A stretch of 7,381 bases of DNA from Alphaproteobacteria bacterium (GTDB lineage Bacteria > Pseudomonadota > Alphaproteobacteria > BOG-932 > Roseiterribacteraceae). This document shows, piece by piece, positions 1-4,873 of this stretch. Numbering within the stretch: the first letter of the stretch is position 1; each line of letters begins with the position of its first letter. The position numbers and the translations under genes were made by a program. The DNA lies in the NCBI GenBank assembly GCA_903970575.1, contig CAJCJC010000137.1:1-7381 (forward strand). Direction: 5' to 3'. The notes beneath the pieces were generated by a model. The model saw only the letters and a program-made list of their open reading frames with translations, ran no database searches and was not told the DNA's origin.

Positions 1-911
1 GGCGGTCATTTACCCAGTTGGCGGGTACGCAACTGGCAAGCGTGGCGGCCGGGAGCGTCGCGTCGTCGGGCGGCGCAGCGCGCGCGGCGGCGCCGGCCCT
101 GGACCTGGTCACGCCCAAGGGCAACCTTCACGCCTTCATGAAGCTGCATACCAGCGTCGAGAAAGCGCGCATCTGGTATTGGTACACCGGGATCATGGAG
201 GCGGCGCTGGTCGGCGGCCCCGTCATTCCGTTCTGCGCGACGGACACGCTGATCCGCCGCGACGTCTATCCGACAGGCGATGGCCGGTTCAAGATGGAGA
301 TGTTCGAGGCAAATTATTTCCACCCGATCGGCGATCACACGCCCCTGTTGCGCATGCACAATCCCTTGAACGGCCGGGACGTGGAGCCCTTTCACTATCG
401 GGAGGGCCCGCATGAGGCCTTCTACAGCGAACAAGGCCCCTATCTCGCGGCCATGCCGCCGCCCGGAAAGGATGCGCCGCCCTTCGCGCCGCCATGGACG
501 CGGGTGGAGGACCAGCTTTCGGTATCGATCAATTATTACATCGATACGCCCTATCCGTTGCCGCTCGACAAATGGCCATTGGAGGCCAATACGCGGGAAA
601 GAGTCGGATCATTCGCCACGATGATCGGCAACTATGACGAGGTCGCGGACCCGCGCGTCGCCACGGCCAAATGCGCGTTCCACTATGAGGCGTTCATGGT
701 GTGGTGGCCCTGGATGCTGATGGGGCAAACGCCCGGACGCATGCTGTGGCATGCCAACGGACGCAAGCTTGCGTCTCTCGATGGCGTGCCGAAGGACTCC
801 CGGATCGGCTTCGAGGCGATCCACCCCCGAATATTCGAGGAGCGTCCGTGGGAGGAAATGGCCAATCTGGGGATCGATTATCAGAAGGAACGAACGCCGG
901 TCTTGCGTTGA
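1..911 (+). CDS. DUF1838 family protein, probably Tat-exported; 5' end outside window
   Basis: The reading frame is open from the left edge (first whole codon at 3-5) to TGA at 909-911, giving 302 visible residues. The first ones read R-S-F-T-Q-L, then an Ala/Gly/Ser-rich stretch and an A-R-A-A-A-P segment around residues 26-31. The codon cut by the edge ends in GG, so it could be Arg; this would make a twin-arginine motif (RRSFTQL) with cleavage near residues 28-30. The TTG at 18 is in frame, but starting there would split this signal, so I take the true start to lie upstream of the window. The mature part has features I associate with DUF1838: WYWYTG near residue 58, a NPLNGRDVEPFHYREGP block in the middle, and a Trp-rich VWWPWMLMGQTPGRMLWHANG block near the C-terminus. 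The biochemical role of this family is unknown to me, and the only neighbour visible on this side is a DUF465 gene. The family call is from memory of its pattern. Confidence 0.8.
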   Translation, partial: RSFTQLAGTQLASVAAGSVASSGGAARAAAPALDLVTPKGNLHAFMKLHTSVEKARIWYWYTGIMEAALVGGPVIPFCATDTLIRRDVYPTGDGRFKMEMFEANYFHPIGDHTPLLRMHNPLNGRDVEPFHYREGPHEAFYSEQGPYLAAMPPPGKDAPPFAPPWTRVEDQLSVSINYYIDTPYPLPLDKWPLEANTRERVGSFATMIGNYDEVADPRVATAKCAFHYEAFMVWWPWMLMGQTPGRMLWHANGRKLASLDGVPKDSRIGFEAIHPRIFEERPWEEMANLGIDYQKERTPVLR

Positions 912-999
912 CGAAGCATGCGGCTTGGCCGGGTTGGTGACGAAAAAATCAAATTCAAGACTATCGCGCGGCCCTCTCAATGATAACCTTAATGGTGGA

Positions 1000-1016
1000 G
1001 AGCCGGTTTCCGGCTT
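1000..1016 (+). terminator. weak hairpin, possible terminator of the DUF1838 gene
   Basis: AGCCGG at 1001-1006 and CCGGCT at 1010-1015 form a six-pair stem with a three-base loop, and a G-T pair extends it by one. The bases after it (TGTTGTCATC) are only moderately T-rich. It lies 89 bases after the DUF1838 stop and 27 bases before the next start, so it could be a weak terminator or a leader hairpin of the small gene that follows. Confidence 0.3.
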
Positions 1017-1042
1017 GTTGTCATCAACCGATGAGGCGCCTC

Positions 1043-1210
1043 ATGTCGATTGAGTCCCGCGTTGTTACATTGCGCTCCAAACACGCCGATCTCGAGCGCG
1101 TGCTCGATCACGAACAGCACCGGCCCGCGCCGGATTCCCAGATGATCAAGAAAATGAAAGTCGAAAAGCTGCGGCTGAAGGAAGAAATCGCCCGGCTGAG
1201 CCTGCACTGA
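1043..1210 (+). CDS. small DUF465 (YdcH/SlyX-like) coiled-coil protein
   Basis: This gene encodes 55 residues, almost all charged helix: ESRVVTLRSKHADLERVLDHE, a short break at RPAPDS, then a second helix ending KLRLKEEIARL. That pattern of a helical hairpin with a basic KKxKxxKLRLKEEIARL tail is what I know from the DUF465/YdcH family, whose cellular role is not established. I chose ATG 1043 because GAGG at 1033-1036 sits six bases upstream. Longer in-frame starts at 980 and 1031 add a non-helical, cysteine-containing lead (ACCHQP) unlike the family and have no better ribosome site. The gene follows the DUF1838 gene on the same strand after 131 bases and converges with trcR, with 41 bases between the two stops and no obvious hairpin in that gap. 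Confidence 0.82.
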   Translation: MSIESRVVTLRSKHADLERVLDHEQHRPAPDSQMIKKMKVEKLRLKEEIARLSLH

Positions 1211-1251
1211 GCTTATAATTTGTAGGGCCAGATTCTTGCCCGTAACTTCGG

Positions 1252-1821
1252 TCAGGCGGAATCACCCTCGAAGACCGCTGGTTCCGGGTCGGGCTTGCCA
1301 GTCCGCTTGCGCGCGCGCGCCATCGCTTCGTCAAGTTCGGCCTGAGTGCACAGGCCGAGCATAACCGGGCTGCGCGGCTTAATCGTCGCGCTCGATTCAT
1401 GCGTGCGGGTGCGCACGGCCAGGATCGTCGTCTTGGTTGTGCCGATCAACTTGCCAATTTGCGTATCGGAAAGATTAGGCGCGCTTTTTAGAACCCAGGC
1501 GATGGCGTCAGGCTTATCGCCACGCTTGGTGACCGGGGTATAGCGAGGCCCCTTGCCGCGCTTACTCGGAGAGGGCAGATCCTTCACCACCAGCGAAAGC
1601 CGCGCGTCGGGGTTTTGCTCGCACCGCGCGATCTCTTCCTGGGTCAACTGGCCCCCGGCCACCGGGTCGAGGCCGACCATGCCGATCGCCACCTCGTCAT
1701 CGGCGATGCCCTGCACCTCCAGGCGGTGCAAGCCACAGAATTCCGCGATCTGCTCGAATGTCAGTCCGGTATTTTCCACCAGCCAGACGGCGGTTGCCTT
1801 TGGCATTAACGGATTGGTCAT
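1252..1821 (-). CDS. trcR: TrcR / DUF1013 cell cycle transcriptional regulator
   Basis: The protein has 189 residues, starts MTNPLMPKATAVWLVENTGL and contains two helix-turn-helix-like segments. One is at about residues 10-40 (TGLTFEQIAEFCGLHRLEV); the other is at about 106-140 (LSDTQIGKLIGTTKTTILAVR). Between them is a basic linker, SKRGKGPRYTPVTKRGDKPDAIAWVLK, which with the following TRTHESSATIKPRSPVMLGLC block is the most recognisable part of DUF1013. The family is typical of alphaproteobacteria and is annotated as the cell cycle regulator TrcR. The C-terminal tail (residues 165-189) is charged and probably disordered. The start is well supported: AGGAAA (1826-1831 on the + strand) lies four bases before ATG 1821. 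Upstream, 152 bases separate it from the stop of the quinone oxidoreductase gene, leaving room for its own promoter, and three GANTC sites lie there. I infer a DNA-binding cytoplasmic protein; its targets cannot be read here. Confidence 0.88.
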   Translation of the reverse strand: MTNPLMPKATAVWLVENTGLTFEQIAEFCGLHRLEVQGIADDEVAIGMVGLDPVAGGQLTQEEIARCEQNPDARLSLVVKDLPSPSKRGKGPRYTPVTKRGDKPDAIAWVLKSAPNLSDTQIGKLIGTTKTTILAVRTRTHESSATIKPRSPVMLGLCTQAELDEAMARARKRTGKPDPEPAVFEGDSA

Positions 1822-1831
1822 GATCTTTCCT

Positions 1832-1899
1832 GAATCTTTCTTTTTGCGGATCCGTGGCGGCGCGCGTCATTTTGCACGCCCTCTTGAGTCAAACGACTC
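1832..1899 (-). promoter_or_regulatory. cluster of three GANTC (CcrM-type) sites upstream of trcR
   Basis: GANTC occurs at 1832-1836 (GAATC), 1886-1890 (GAGTC) and 1895-1899 (GACTC). The last two are arms of a perfect inverted repeat with a four-base AAAC spacer. The nearest site to the gene overlaps its ribosome-binding region; on the coding strand the far pair includes TTGACTC, which could overlap a -35 element, but I see no convincing -10. In alphaproteobacteria GANTC is the target of the cell-cycle methylase CcrM and GcrA responds to its methylation. A caution: GANTC is not rare in the rest of this window. Confidence 0.45.
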
Positions 1900-1973
1900 C
1901 GCACCGGCAATCTGATGTGACATCTGGCGGTTCACGGTGGATTTTTCCAGCGTTTTTTGCCGATTTACGCGAC

Positions 1974-2987
1974 TTAGCTGACGGTCAGCACCAACTTACC
2001 AATGTGATCGCCCGCTTCGAGCGCCCGGTGCGCGTCGGCGGCGCGATCGAGCGGGAAGGTAGCGTGAATCAGCGGCTTGATCGCCCCGGCCGCGATCATC
2101 GGCCAAACGGTCGCGCGAAGCACGGCGGCGATGGCTCCCTTCTCACGCGCGGGCCGAGCGCGCAGGGTTGAGCCGGTCAGAATCAGGCGTTTTTGCATAA
2201 TCTTAAAGATCGGAATGGTCGCCTCCGGCCCGCCCAGGACCGCGATGCTGACGTGCCGGCCGCCGGGAGCCATCGCGTCGATGTTACGCCTGACATAATC
2301 GCCGCCGACCATATCCAGCACGACATCGACGCCGCGGCCGCCGGTCGCCGCCTTTACCGCCTTCACGAAATCCTCGGCTTTATAATCGATCGCGAGGGTC
2401 GCCCCCAGGGTCAGACAGGCGGCGCATTTCTCGGGCGATCCCGCCGTGACGAACACCATCGCGCCCAGCGCTTTCGCGAGCTGTATCCCGGTTGTGCCGA
2501 TGCCGGACGATCCGCCGTGAATGAGGACGGTCTCGCCGGATTTCAGATGGCCGCCATCGATCAGATTAGTCCAGCAGGTAAAGATCGTCTCCGGGAGCGC
2601 CGCCGCCTCGATCATCGAAAGCCCGTCGGGAACCGGCAGGCATTGCTCCGCCGGTGCGAGGGCGAACTCGGCGTAACCGCCGCCGGCCAACAGCGCGCAG
2701 ACGGCGTCGTCAACGCGCCACCCGGTTACGTCGTCGCCAAGAGCGGCGACGTAACCGGCCACTTCGAGCCCTGGAATGTCGCTGGCCCCCGGCGGCGGCG
2801 GATAGTTCCCCTGCCGCTGGAGCAGATCCGGGCGATTGATTCCCGCCGCCGCGACCCGGATCAGAATTTCTCCCGACCCCGGTTTCGGGGTATCGCGGCG
2901 CGTCGGCTTCAGCATGTCCGGGCCGCCGGGCTCGGAAATCTCGATGGCGGTCATGGTCAGAGGAATCGGGGGAATCATTGCGGGCAT
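1974..2987 (-). CDS. NAD(P)H-quinone oxidoreductase, PIG3/QOR family (zinc-free MDR)
   Basis: This medium-chain dehydrogenase/reductase has 337 residues from the start I chose. The GroES-like N-terminal half contains AGINRPDLLQRQGNYPPPPG (about 48-67) and DIPGLEVAG (70-78). The Rossmann half carries the nucleotide motif HGGSSGIGTTGIQLAK (157-172), then VDVVLDMVGGDY (about 220-231) and GSTLRAR (272-278), a signature I associate with PIG3-type quinone oxidoreductases. The protein ends IGKLVLTVS. The zinc-binding cysteine cluster of classical alcohol dehydrogenases is absent, which fits an NADPH-dependent cytoplasmic quinone or enone reductase. The frame stays open to an ATG at 3143, but that would add 52 unrelated residues and run into the divergent gene. 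ATG 2987 has a weak GAAGTGA upstream; MTAIEI at 2954 is where similarity begins and is the alternative. The gene diverges from the NTF2-like gene and lies upstream of trcR on the same strand. Confidence 0.9.
   Translation of the reverse strand: MPAMIPPIPLTMTAIEISEPGGPDMLKPTRRDTPKPGSGEILIRVAAAGINRPDLLQRQGNYPPPPGASDIPGLEVAGYVAALGDDVTGWRVDDAVCALLAGGGYAEFALAPAEQCLPVPDGLSMIEAAALPETIFTCWTNLIDGGHLKSGETVLIHGGSSGIGTTGIQLAKALGAMVFVTAGSPEKCAACLTLGATLAIDYKAEDFVKAVKAATGGRGVDVVLDMVGGDYVRRNIDAMAPGGRHVSIAVLGGPEATIPIFKIMQKRLILTGSTLRARPAREKGAIAAVLRATVWPMIAAGAIKPLIHATFPLDRAADAHRALEAGDHIGKLVLTVS
2722..2758. repeat. 12-bp perfect inverted repeat inside the quinone oxidoreductase gene
   Basis: CCGGTTACGTCG (2722-2733) is followed by 13 bases and then its exact reverse complement (2747-2758). 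It falls in the codons for the GYVAALGDDVTGW stretch, a region where the family conserves Gly, Val and Trp, so protein coding may explain part of it. No T-run follows on either strand. Confidence 0.6.
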
Positions 2988-3000
2988 CGTCACTTCGAAT

Positions 3001-3028
3001 TTGCGTGGGCGCGATCGGGGTTTACCAT
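3001..3028 (+). promoter_or_regulatory. possible sigma70-type promoter for the NTF2-like/DUF1192 pair
   Basis: TTGCGT (3001-3006), a 16-base gap and TACCAT (3023-3028) lie in the divergent region between the quinone oxidoreductase and NTF2-like genes. Each box matches the consensus only partly. The predicted transcript would start some 50 bases before ATG 3085. I saw no clear promoter facing the other way. Confidence 0.25.
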
Positions 3029-3084
3029 CCGGGATGAATGCAACAACCGCAAGCGAAGGGATGCTCCCAAATGGAGCGTCGCCG

Positions 3085-3636
3085 ATGGATGATAAACGGA
3101 TGAGCGACCTGGAAGATCGTTTGCGGGCGCTGGAAATCCGCACGCGCGCCCTTGAAGATCATATCGAGATATATCGATTAATCGGCGCCTATGGCCCGTT
3201 GGTCGATAGCGGCGACGCCGAGGCGACGGCCGCGCTATGGGTCGAGGATGGCGTTTACGACTGGGGCGGCGGCGCGGCGGAACCAGGAGCGCCCGTGAAG
3301 CAGGGCGCGGAAGGCGCGGCCAGAGGGCGCGCGGCGATCGCCGAAATGGTGCGTGGCGCCTATCATCAGGCAATTATCGCCGAGGGCGCCGGCCATGTCT
3401 CCGGCATGCCATATATCGTGCTCGACGGCGACCGAGCGACGGCCATATCCTATTCCCGGCTTTATCAGCGCGACGGGGATAATTTCAGGGTCTGGCGGGT
3501 GTCGGCTAATCGCTGGGAACTTGTCCGCACCGATCGGGGCTGGCGGGTGGAAAGCCGGGTGAATAGGGTGCTGACCGGCGGCGAAGAGGCGCGCGCGCTG
3601 CTTCGCTCCGGCATCACGGAATTTTCGGAGGCATGA
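3085..3636 (+). CDS. NTF2-like / SnoaL-like domain protein
   Basis: The gene encodes 183 residues. Residues 5-28 (MSDLEDRLRALEIRTRALEDH onward) form a charged heptad-like helix. A SnoaL/NTF2-type fold follows: IYRLIGAYGPLVDSGDAEATAALWVEDGVYDWGG (29-62), GRAAIAEMV (81-89), AGHVSGMPYIVLDGDRATAISYSRLYQ (102-128) and a final strand pair NRWELVRTDRGWRVESRVNRVL. This cone-shaped fold hosts small hydrophobic ligands and includes both enzymes and binding proteins; I cannot name a substrate. Start: ATG 3085 has GGAG at 3073-3076 eight bases upstream. ATG 3061 has a purine run that touches the codon and gives no proper spacing; ATG 3100 would remove little. The stop overlaps the start of the DUF1192 gene, so the two are probably translated together. 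A role linked to the divergent oxidoreductase is possible but only inferred. Confidence 0.82.
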   Translation: MDDKRMSDLEDRLRALEIRTRALEDHIEIYRLIGAYGPLVDSGDAEATAALWVEDGVYDWGGGAAEPGAPVKQGAEGAARGRAAIAEMVRGAYHQAIIAEGAGHVSGMPYIVLDGDRATAISYSRLYQRDGDNFRVWRVSANRWELVRTDRGWRVESRVNRVLTGGEEARALLRSGITEFSEA

Positions 3637-3827
3637 TGCTGACGGATGACGATCTTGAGCCGCGCAACCGGCCCAAAAAGCCCAAGCCGCTCGATTCGAT
3701 GTCGGTGGACGAGCTGAACGCCTATGTCGCCGACCTTAAGGCGGAGATCGACCGGGTCGAAGCCGCGATCCAGGCCAAGCAAGCGCATAGGCGCGCCATG
3801 GCGGCTCTGTTCAAAACGCCGGAATGA
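3636..3827 (+). CDS. DUF1192 family small protein
   Basis: This 63-residue protein begins MLTDDDLEPRNRPKKPKPLDSMSVDEL and continues as one amphipathic helix (YVADLKAEIDRVEAAIQAKQAHRRAMAALF). An acidic start, a proline/lysine linker, the LxxMSVDEL turn and a long helix ending in ALF match the DUF1192 pattern as I know it. Function is unknown; a small cytoplasmic coiled coil is the safest description. Two adjacent ATGs are possible, 3633 and 3636. GGAGG at 3627-3631 ends only one base before 3633 but four bases before 3636, so I prefer 3636, which shares its A with the preceding TGA (TGATG). Either way translation is coupled to the NTF2-like gene. A hairpin terminator begins 19 bases after the stop. 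Confidence 0.82.
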   Translation: MLTDDDLEPRNRPKKPKPLDSMSVDELNAYVADLKAEIDRVEAAIQAKQAHRRAMAALFKTPE

Positions 3828-3841
3828 CGCGAACGCGGCCA

Positions 3842-3872
3842 CAAAAAAGCGGCGCCCGGATGGGCGCCGCTT
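3842..3872 (-). terminator. strong intrinsic terminator of the Hsp20 gene, convergent with DUF1192
   Basis: AAGCGGCGCCC (3847-3857) and GGGCGCCGCTT (3862-3872) pair perfectly over 11 bases around a GGAT loop. Read on the minus strand the stem is followed by a run of six T (3843-3848), so it best fits the Hsp20 transcript, whose stop is at 3892. On the plus strand only TTCGTTGC follows, so termination of the DUF1192 unit would be weaker. Confidence 0.88.
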
Positions 3873-3891
3873 CGTTGCGATAAGGAAACCC

Positions 3892-4347
3892 TTAAGCCGC
3901 TTGCTTATGCTCGATCGTGGCCGACGGCTTGCCGGTCGCGATCTCGATCTTGCGGGGCTTCAGCTGCTCGGGAATGCGGCGGACCAGCTCGACATGGAGC
4001 AGGCCGTTCTCAAGCCTGGCGCCCTCGACCTCCACATGGTCGGCAAGCTGGAACAGGCGCTCGAAAGCGCGGCCAGCGATGCCGCGATGCAGGAATTGCG
4101 CCGTCTCCGGTTCGGGCTTGGCCTTGCCGCGAACGGTCAACGCATTGTCCTGAACGATGAGGTCGATGTCGCCCTCACCGAAACCGGCGACCGCCATGGT
4201 CAGCCGATAGGCGTTTTCACCGAGCTTTTCGATGTTATAGGGCGGGTAGGCGACCGCCTCGGTGGCCTGGGACGCCTCGATCAGCCGGCTTAGCCGGTCA
4301 AACCCGATCGAAGAACGGAACAGGGGCGATAGATCGTAAGTACGCAT
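3892..4347 (-). CDS. Hsp20 / alpha-crystallin small heat-shock protein (IbpA type)
   Basis: The 151-residue protein is an ATP-independent chaperone that holds unfolding proteins in the cytoplasm. The N-terminus MRTYDLSPLFRSSIGFDRLSRLIE is the IbpA-type arm. The alpha-crystallin domain spans about residues 36-125: YPPYNIEKLGENAYRLTMAVAGF, then RAFERLFQLADHVEVEGARLENG and the conserved GLLHVEL at 115-121. The I-E-I motif at 134-136 is the C-terminal IxI that docks between subunits during oligomer assembly. Length and domain order are normal for the family. ATG 4347 is supported by a strong AAGGAGGA Shine-Dalgarno sequence. That site is itself buried in a hairpin that looks like a ROSE thermometer, and an RpoH-like promoter lies about 95 bases upstream. 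The gene stands alone, with terminators on both sides. Confidence 0.95.
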   Translation of the reverse strand: MRTYDLSPLFRSSIGFDRLSRLIEASQATEAVAYPPYNIEKLGENAYRLTMAVAGFGEGDIDLIVQDNALTVRGKAKPEPETAQFLHRGIAGRAFERLFQLADHVEVEGARLENGLLHVELVRRIPEQLKPRKIEIATGKPSATIEHKQAA

Positions 4348-4434
4348 GGTTATCCTCCTTGAAGCGATACCAATGGCCCACCCGAAGGTCAGGCCGGTTC
4401 AGGTTACGGACGACCCCGATTGGGCATCGTCACA
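4348..4434 (-). promoter_or_regulatory. ROSE-like RNA thermometer in the Hsp20 5' UTR
   Basis: Read on the minus strand, the last leader hairpin is TATCGCTTCAAGGAGGATA (4351-4369 on the + strand). TCGCT pairs with AGGA of the Shine-Dalgarno site with its G bulged, which is the UYGCU/AGGA signature known from ROSE elements. Outer pairs GGT with ACC extend the stem (4348-4371, one bulged A), and CAT at 4373-4375 could pair with the start codon itself. A second hairpin lies just upstream: GGCC (4375-4378) pairs with GGCC (4392-4395) and an inner ACC/GGT stem closes a TTCG loop. The predicted transcript start near 4434 gives a leader of about 87 bases, a usual ROSE length. Pairing was done by hand. 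Confidence 0.72.
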
Positions 4435-4440
4435 GAACTC

Positions 4441-4468
4441 AGATAATCAGCGCCAAACGACGTTCAAG
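4441..4468 (-). promoter_or_regulatory. RpoH (sigma32)-type heat-shock promoter of the Hsp20 gene
   Basis: On the minus strand, CTTG (4465-4468, as CTTGAA) is followed by 17 bases and ATTATCT (4441-4447). The alphaproteobacterial RpoH pattern is CTTG-N17/18-CYTATNT, so only the first base of the -10 box differs. It faces the Hsp20 gene and lies at a fitting distance from the thermometer leader. Confidence 0.68.
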
Positions 4469-4502
4469 ACCCCAAAAATGATCCCGGACCGCAAAAAAAC
4501 GC

Positions 4503-4539
4503 GCAAAGAAAAAGCCGCCGATTTCGCGTCGGCGGCTTT
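4503..4539 (-). terminator. intrinsic terminator of rpmE
   Basis: AAAGCCGCCGA (4511-4521) and TCGGCGGCTTT (4529-4539) pair perfectly over 11 bases around a seven-base loop. Reading on the minus strand, the stem runs into TTTTTCTTT, and a second T-run lies further on at about 4493-4499. It starts 24 bases after the rpmE stop and insulates the Hsp20 promoter from rpmE transcription. Confidence 0.9.
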
Positions 4540-4562
4540 GTTCTGGTTGGCGCCAGAGGGGT

Positions 4563-4799
4563 TTAGGCGTTGTCTTTTTTGATCCCGAAGCCCTGGAAGC
4601 GCTTGTTGAAGCGCGCGAGCTGACCGCCTGTGTCCAAAATACGACCGGCGCCGCCGGTCCAGGCCGGATGGGTGCGCGGATCGACGTCCAGGCGAATAGT
4701 GTCGCCCTCCTTGCCATAGGTGCTGCGTGTCTGAAATGTGGTCCCGTCCGTCAACGTTACGTTGATCGTGTGATAGTCGGGATGGATGTCTTTCTTCAT
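4563..4799 (-). CDS. rpmE: 50S ribosomal protein L31, zinc-free alphaproteobacterial form
   Basis: The 78-residue protein is a component of the large ribosomal subunit. It starts [22 protein letters not shown], has [26 protein letters not shown] in the middle (the HPxxTG block of L31) and ends [16 protein letters not shown]. No cysteine is present, so this is the form without the zinc-binding CxxC pair; that form is usual in alphaproteobacteria. The start is fixed by the conserved [10 protein letters not shown]; the ribosome site is weak (AGAAAG). A sigma70-like promoter lies just upstream and a strong terminator just downstream. The RND permease gene ends 74 bases upstream on the same strand, so some readthrough from it is possible. 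Confidence 0.96.
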   Translation of the reverse strand: MKKDIHPDYHTINVTLTDGTTFQTRSTYGKEGDTIRLDVDPRTHPAWTGGAGRILDTGGQLARFNKRFQGFGIKKDNA

Positions 4800-4827
4800 G
4801 GCCGCGTCTTTCTACTCGAAGCCGGCT

Positions 4828-4856
4828 GCTATAATGCTTTCAGCGAAGAAGCGCAA
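4828..4856 (-). promoter_or_regulatory. probable sigma70-type promoter of rpmE
   Basis: On the minus strand TTGCGC (4851-4856) and TATAGC (4828-4833) are separated by exactly 17 bases. The -10 box is good (four of six), the -35 box partial (TTG kept). It would start transcription about 20 bases before the rpmE ATG. Confidence 0.45.
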
Positions 4857-4873
4857 CCTCGGGGCCAGCCCGC

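Noticed and set aside
980..1042. Longer start (ATG 980 or 1031) for the DUF465 gene
   Set aside because: The added residues are non-helical and unlike the family, and the GAGG ribosome site is placed for ATG 1043.
1977..1989. Small palindrome at the end of the quinone oxidoreductase gene (GCTGACGGTCAGC)
   Set aside because: A five-pair stem inside the last codons with no T-run after it; too weak to call a terminator.
2836..3084. N-terminal extension of the NTF2-like protein to ATG 2836
   Set aside because: It would overlap the quinone oxidoreductase coding region; ATG 3085 has a well-placed GGAG.
2193..3092. 299-residue open frame on the + strand, opposite the quinone oxidoreductase
   Set aside because: Arg-rich shadow without motifs; the minus-strand frame has complete family signatures.
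2988..3143. N-terminal extension of the quinone oxidoreductase to ATG 3143
   Set aside because: The added residues are Arg/Ser-rich, have no family similarity and overlap the start of the divergent NTF2-like gene, which has its own ribosome site.
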